Shown: piece by piece, positions 38,488 through 42,129 of the stretch
Position numbering within the stretch: the stretch's first letter is position 1
Layout: every line of letters begins with the position of its first letter
DNA from: Mycobacterium simiae
Lineage (GTDB): Bacteria > Actinomycetota > Actinomycetes > Mycobacteriales > Mycobacteriaceae
DNA: 42,129 nt
Reading direction: 5' to 3'
Assembly (NCBI RefSeq): GCF_008370645.1
Contig: NZ_VTZN01000027.1
Location: forward strand, 1-42,129
The notes under the pieces: model-generated
Database searches by the model: none
The model's input: the letters and a program-made list of their open reading frames with translations, nothing else
Told to the model about the DNA's origin: nothing
Program-made: the position numbers and the translations under genes

Positions 38488-40779
38488 TTGGCCCAGCCGA
38501 CCCGGCCAGACCGGATCGAGGAATGCTCCGGTGACGTCTGCTATATCCGCACCGATGCGCACCTGCCGCCTGTCGCCATCATCGACCGCTCCCCGATCAC
38601 CCTGAAACACAAGATCTTTTTCGCTGTCATCGCCATTCTTGGAGCGTTAGCCTGGGCGATTGTCGCGTTCGCACGCGGCGAAACGGTCAACGCTGTCTGG
38701 CTGGTGGTCGCAGCGAGCTGCACCTACATCGTCGCCTTCCGCTTCTACGCACGGTTGATCGAAGCGAGGATCGTCGCGCCGCGCGATGATCATGCCACCC
38801 CGGCCGAGTACCTCGACGACGGTATGGACTATGTGCCGACCGATCGGCGGGTGGTGTTCGGCCACCATTTCGCCGCCATCGCCGGGGCGGGGCCGCTAGT
38901 GGGTCCGGTGTTGGCCACCCAAATGGGCTACTTGCCCAGCACGCTGTGGATCGTGGTCGGCGCGGTGTTTGGCGGCTGTGTGCACGACTACCTGGTGCTG
39001 TGGATTTCGACGCGGCGCCGTGGCCGGTCGCTGGGCCAGATGGTTCGCGACGAGCTGGGCGCCACCGCCGGCGTAGCCGCCTTGGTCGGGGTTCCGGTCA
39101 TCATCGCCATGGTCATCGCGGTGCTGGCGTTGGTGGTGGTGCGCGCCCTGGCGCAAAGCCCGTGGGGCGTGTTTTCGATCGCCATGACCATCCCCATCGC
39201 GTTGTTCATGGGCTGCTACTTGCGGTTCCTGCGGCCAGGCCGCGTCGCGGAAGTGTCGGTGATCGGGGTCGGATTGCTGCTGCTCGCCGTCGTGTCCGGC
39301 GGTTGGGTAGCCGAAACATCTTGGGGTGCAAGCTGGTTCAGCTTGTCGCCGGTCACCCTGTCGTGGCTGCTCATCCTCTATGGTTTTGCCGCGTCGGTGC
39401 TGCCGGTGTGGTTGCTGCTGGCGCCGCGCGACTACCTGTCAACGTTTATGAAGGTGGGCACCATCGCGTTGCTGGCCATCGGCGTTTTCGCGGTTCGACC
39501 GGCTATGGCAGCCCCGGCGATCTCGCGGTTCGCCGGGGCCGGCGACGGGCCGGTGTTCGCCGGTTCGCTGTTCCCCTTCCTCTTCGTCACCATTGCCTGC
39601 GGTGCGTTGTCCGGATTTCACGGTCTGATCTCGTCGGGAACGACACCGAAAATGCTGGAGAAGGAGGGCCAGATGCGCCTGATCGGCTACGGCGGCATGA
39701 TGACCGAATCTTTCGTGGCCGTCATCGCGCTGATCACGGCGTCGATATTGGACCAGCATCTGTACTTTGTGCTCAACGCCCCGGCCGCTCAGACGGGTGG
39801 CACCGCGGCCAGCGCCGCGCAGTACGTCAACGGGCTCGGTTTGTCGGGCTCCCCGGTGACCGCGGATCAGATCAGCCAGGCCGCCGCCGGCGTGGGCGAG
39901 CACTCGATCGTGTCGCGCACCGGCGGCGCCCCGACGCTGGCCTTCGGTATGTCCGAAATTCTGCACCGCGCGTCGGCGGGCGTGGACCTCAAAGCGTTCT
40001 GGTACCACTTCGCCATCATGTTCGAGGCGCTGTTCATCCTGACCACTCTTGACGCCGGTACCCGCGCCGCGCGTTTTCTGGTCTCCGACGCGCTGAGCAA
40101 TCTGGGTGGGCCGCTGCGCAAGCTGCAGAATCCGAGCTGGCGCCCGGGCGTGTGGCTGTGCAGCCTGGTGGTGGTCGCCGCGTGGGGTAGCACTTTGCTG
40201 CTCGGCGTCACCGATCCGCTGGGCGGTATCAACACGCTGTTTCCGCTCTACGGTATTGCCAACCAGCTGTTGGCGGGGATCTCCCTGACGGTGATCACCG
40301 TCGTGGTGATCAAGAAGGGCCACCTGAGGTGGGCTTGGATACCGGGTGCGCCGCTGCTGTGGGATCTGGCAGTCACGTTGACCGCGTCGTGGCAGAAGAT
40401 CTTCTCGTCCGATCCCGCCGTTGGCTATTGGACCCAACACACGCTCTACCAAGCGGCCAGGCAAGCGGGCAAGACGGCATTCGGTTCGGCTGCCAATGCC
40501 GATCAGCTCGACGACGTCATCAGAAACACGTTCATTCAGGGCACCCTCTCCATCGTCTTCGCCGCGGTCGTCGTTATTGTGTTCGTCGCTGGAATACTTA
40601 TGTCGTACAAAGCTATTCGTGGTAGCGGCAGGCCGCTGACCGAGGACTCGCCCATGCCATCGAAGTTGTTTGCACCCTCGGGCATGATCGCCACCACAGC
40701 CGAACGGCAGGTGCAGCGACAATGGTCTGCGCTGTCGCAGCCACACAAGCGGTTGGCGAAGCGAACCACCGACCGCTGA
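38488..40779 (+). CDS. cstA: carbon starvation protein CstA (pyruvate/peptide permease family)
   Basis: CstA-family proteins are polytopic permeases for pyruvate or peptides, induced on carbon starvation. The 763-residue product has an N-terminal cytosolic tail, about sixteen hydrophobic segments and the conserved family core FGHHFAAIAGAGPLVGPVLATQMGYLPS (about residues 130-157), plus GALSGFHGLISSGTTPKMLEKEGQMR. I chose the TTG at 38488 (LAQPTRPDRIEE) because GGGAGGAG lies 3 bp upstream; an earlier in-frame GTG at 38443 lacks support. Matches Rv3063 as I recall. The preceding gap is 405 bp. Confidence 0.95.
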   Translation: MAQPTRPDRIEECSGDVCYIRTDAHLPPVAIIDRSPITLKHKIFFAVIAILGALAWAIVAFARGETVNAVWLVVAASCTYIVAFRFYARLIEARIVAPRDDHATPAEYLDDGMDYVPTDRRVVFGHHFAAIAGAGPLVGPVLATQMGYLPSTLWIVVGAVFGGCVHDYLVLWISTRRRGRSLGQMVRDELGATAGVAALVGVPVIIAMVIAVLALVVVRALAQSPWGVFSIAMTIPIALFMGCYLRFLRPGRVAEVSVIGVGLLLLAVVSGGWVAETSWGASWFSLSPVTLSWLLILYGFAASVLPVWLLLAPRDYLSTFMKVGTIALLAIGVFAVRPAMAAPAISRFAGAGDGPVFAGSLFPFLFVTIACGALSGFHGLISSGTTPKMLEKEGQMRLIGYGGMMTESFVAVIALITASILDQHLYFVLNAPAAQTGGTAASAAQYVNGLGLSGSPVTADQISQAAAGVGEHSIVSRTGGAPTLAFGMSEILHRASAGVDLKAFWYHFAIMFEALFILTTLDAGTRAARFLVSDALSNLGGPLRKLQNPSWRPGVWLCSLVVVAAWGSTLLLGVTDPLGGINTLFPLYGIANQLLAGISLTVITVVVIKKGHLRWAWIPGAPLLWDLAVTLTASWQKIFSSDPAVGYWTQHTLYQAARQAGKTAFGSAANADQLDDVIRNTFIQGTLSIVFAAVVVIVFVAGILMSYKAIRGSGRPLTEDSPMPSKLFAPSGMIATTAERQVQRQWSALSQPHKRLAKRTTDR

Positions 40780-41664
40780 CCAGTGACACCGAAGCTGACG
40801 GCGTGTCGGGCATAACAAACGCCTGCGCAGGTGGCGCGCCAGTAGGTGGGCCGTCCGAAGCCGCCGCAGCGTGGCGCAATGATCTCGGTGCAGTCGAAGC
40901 CAGCCGAGGTGGAGTCGCGGGATTGAATCGCCGAGACTAACCGAGCCGTGGTGACTGTGTCTGATGAACCGGGCGACCAAGCCGTCGCGAGCGCCGCGGT
41001 TCCGGCTTTCAGTTCGTCGGCGACGATGGCGCTGCATCATCAATTCCAGTTGAACGTGAATTCCCGCTATTTTTACTGGCTTTCGCTGCCCCCGACCAAG
41101 CGCCAACGGGCCAGGATCGGATCCGAGCGCTTACACAGCGCGGATGGGCACGTTGGCACGAATTGTGAGGTTTTCGGCGCCGCAGCCGATTTCCGGAAAC
41201 TCGATGGGCGACGGCGAGCAGCTGGGCGAGCAGGTCGTGCGCTCCGACTAGTGCATTCTCGACGTGGTTGGCCTGGCTACCGGGGGCAGCACCAAGAAGA
41301 ACTTGCCACAGAGCTTTTCATATCGCCTCGTACCGTAGGAACCATCTCGGCGGCCGCGCCGCCTGGCGCGGCCGTGCCTCTCTCACATTCAGCCTGCCGG
41401 TGAAGCTGCACGTCATCCGGCTGCGAATTAGCCTGCAGTAACTCGAAACTAGCGCAATCACCAACAACTCGGCAGGGCAGCAGGCTTGCCGACAATGGGC
41501 TCCACGCACGTCACCGCATGACTAGCGACTTCGTATTGCTGACCTAGGCGTCGTCGAAACCCCCCACGCCAGGTCGGTTCGCGTTACTGTTGGCCCAAGC
41601 CCTAGCCCGGCAGGCGTCAAGGCGGCGATCAACTGGTCCGGTATCGGCGATCGAGGTGCCTACG
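40780..41664. other. degenerate region with a LuxR-type remnant
   Basis: About 885 bp without an intact gene. Around 41290-41340 the plus strand reads QEELATELFISPRTVGT, the recognition helix of LuxR-type HTH domains, but the surrounding sequence is out of register and there is no complete HTH. I think a large LuxR regulator gene decayed here. The rest of the region contains nothing I can support. Confidence 0.45.
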
Positions 41665-42129
41665 ATGTCGTACTTGTCCCTAGTGCCGGAAATGGTGAGC
41701 GCGGCTGCCAGCGATTTGACCAGCATTGGGTCGGCCATCAGCGCCGCCAATGTTGCGGCGGCCTCGATGACGGAGCTGGCCCCGGCGGCCGCCGACGAGG
41801 TGTCAGCCGCCATCGCGGCGGTGTTCGGCGTCCATGCCCAGGCTTATCAATCGGTGAGTGCGCAGGCCTCGATGTTTCATGACCAGTTTGTCCGGGCCTT
41901 GACCGCAGGTGCTGGCTTATACGGCAGCGCCGAGGCTGCCAACGCCTCGCCGCTGCAGAATGCCCTGAACCTGGTGAATGCGCCCGCCCAGGCGTTGCTG
42001 GGGCGCCCGCTGATCGGCAATGGTGCCAACGGGGCTCCGGGGACCGGGCAAGCCGGCGGCCCCGGCGGGCTGTTATTCGGCAATGGCGGCAATGGTGGAT
42101 CCGGTGGGGTAGGCCTGGCCGGCGGGAAT
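41665..42129 (+). CDS. PE_PGRS family protein, 5' part (cut by window end)
   Basis: The frame starts at ATG 41665 ([20 protein letters not shown]), preceded by GAGGTG, and is open for 155 codons to the window edge. The first ~95 residues are a PE domain with the PE dipeptide at 8-9 and the [11 protein letters not shown] export-signal region, followed by [26 protein letters not shown] and the first PGRS glycine repeats. It is closely similar to the PE_PGRS gene at 24513, as expected for the family. The full length is unknown. Confidence 0.93.
   Translation, partial: MSYLSLVPEMVSAAASDLTSIGSAISAANVAAASMTELAPAAADEVSAAIAAVFGVHAQAYQSVSAQASMFHDQFVRALTAGAGLYGSAEAANASPLQNALNLVNAPAQALLGRPLIGNGANGAPGTGQAGGPGGLLFGNGGNGGSGGVGLAGGN

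Noticed and set aside
39439..41106. Minus-strand frame of 555 codons opposite cstA
   Set aside because: Arg/His/Gly-rich composition without any family features; it lies over the well-conserved cstA membrane protein.

Overview
The window looks like chromosome from a slow-growing Mycobacterium close to, but not identical with, the M. tuberculosis complex. The evidence is high GC, frequent GTG/TTG starts, one PPE-MPTR gene, two PE_PGRS genes, and a gene order that from memory tracks Rv3042c-Rv3063 of M. tuberculosis (serB2, ctaD, fecB, adhC, nrdF2, a Baeyer-Villiger-type monooxygenase, nrdE/I/H, cyp136, fadE22, ligB, cstA). Protein divergence and changes in gene content argue against M. tuberculosis itself. 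No database search was run; comparisons with M. tuberculosis are from memory.

Layout. 0-4.8 kb: a membrane-anchored multicopper oxidase converging on a ctaD-serB2 operon. 4.8-7.6 kb: fecB and adhC rightward, facing a small conserved protein. 7.6-12.5 kb: nrdF2, a hydrolase fragment, a beta-propeller lipoprotein, a flavin monooxygenase and its probable TetR regulator, all leftward. 12.7-16.9 kb: nrdHIE, in which nrdE carries a complete 409-residue intein with a LAGLIDADG endonuclease, placed directly before a catalytic cysteine. 17.3-18.5 kb: a divergent FMN reductase/TetR pair around a perfect palindrome. 18.9-20.9 kb: a PPE-MPTR gene broken at a run of eight C, sitting where I recall dinP in M. 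tuberculosis. 20.9-24.1 kb: SDR and TetR leftward, divergent from cyp136. 24.5-26.1 kb: PE_PGRS. 26.6-29.1 kb: a NadR-like gene with a mutated kinase P-loop, overlapping an MFS exporter gene by 4 bp. 29.2-29.8 kb: two tiny lipoprotein genes. 30.0-36.5 kb: leftward lipid-metabolism block (SDR, double acyl-CoA dehydrogenase fadE22, methyltransferase, thiolase remnant, double GntR regulator) with a decayed DUF35 gene on the opposite strand. 36.6-40.8 kb: ligB and cstA rightward. 40.8-41.7 kb: mostly degenerate DNA. From 41.7 kb: the start of a second PE_PGRS gene, cut by the window edge.

How the genes work together. The window holds a complete class Ib ribonucleotide reductase set: NrdE and NrdF2 subunits, the flavodoxin NrdI and the electron donor NrdH. 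nrdF2 and nrdHIE are separated but share a promoter motif resembling NrdR boxes. Several TetR genes lie next to the enzyme they probably control, with a short inverted repeat in the intergenic DNA. The 31.5-36.5 kb block suggests acyl-CoA or sterol-type degradation that is partly decaying. The most unusual items are the NrdE intein, the C8 frameshift in the PPE gene, the coupled NadR-like/MFS pair, and a set of clean intergenic palindromes.
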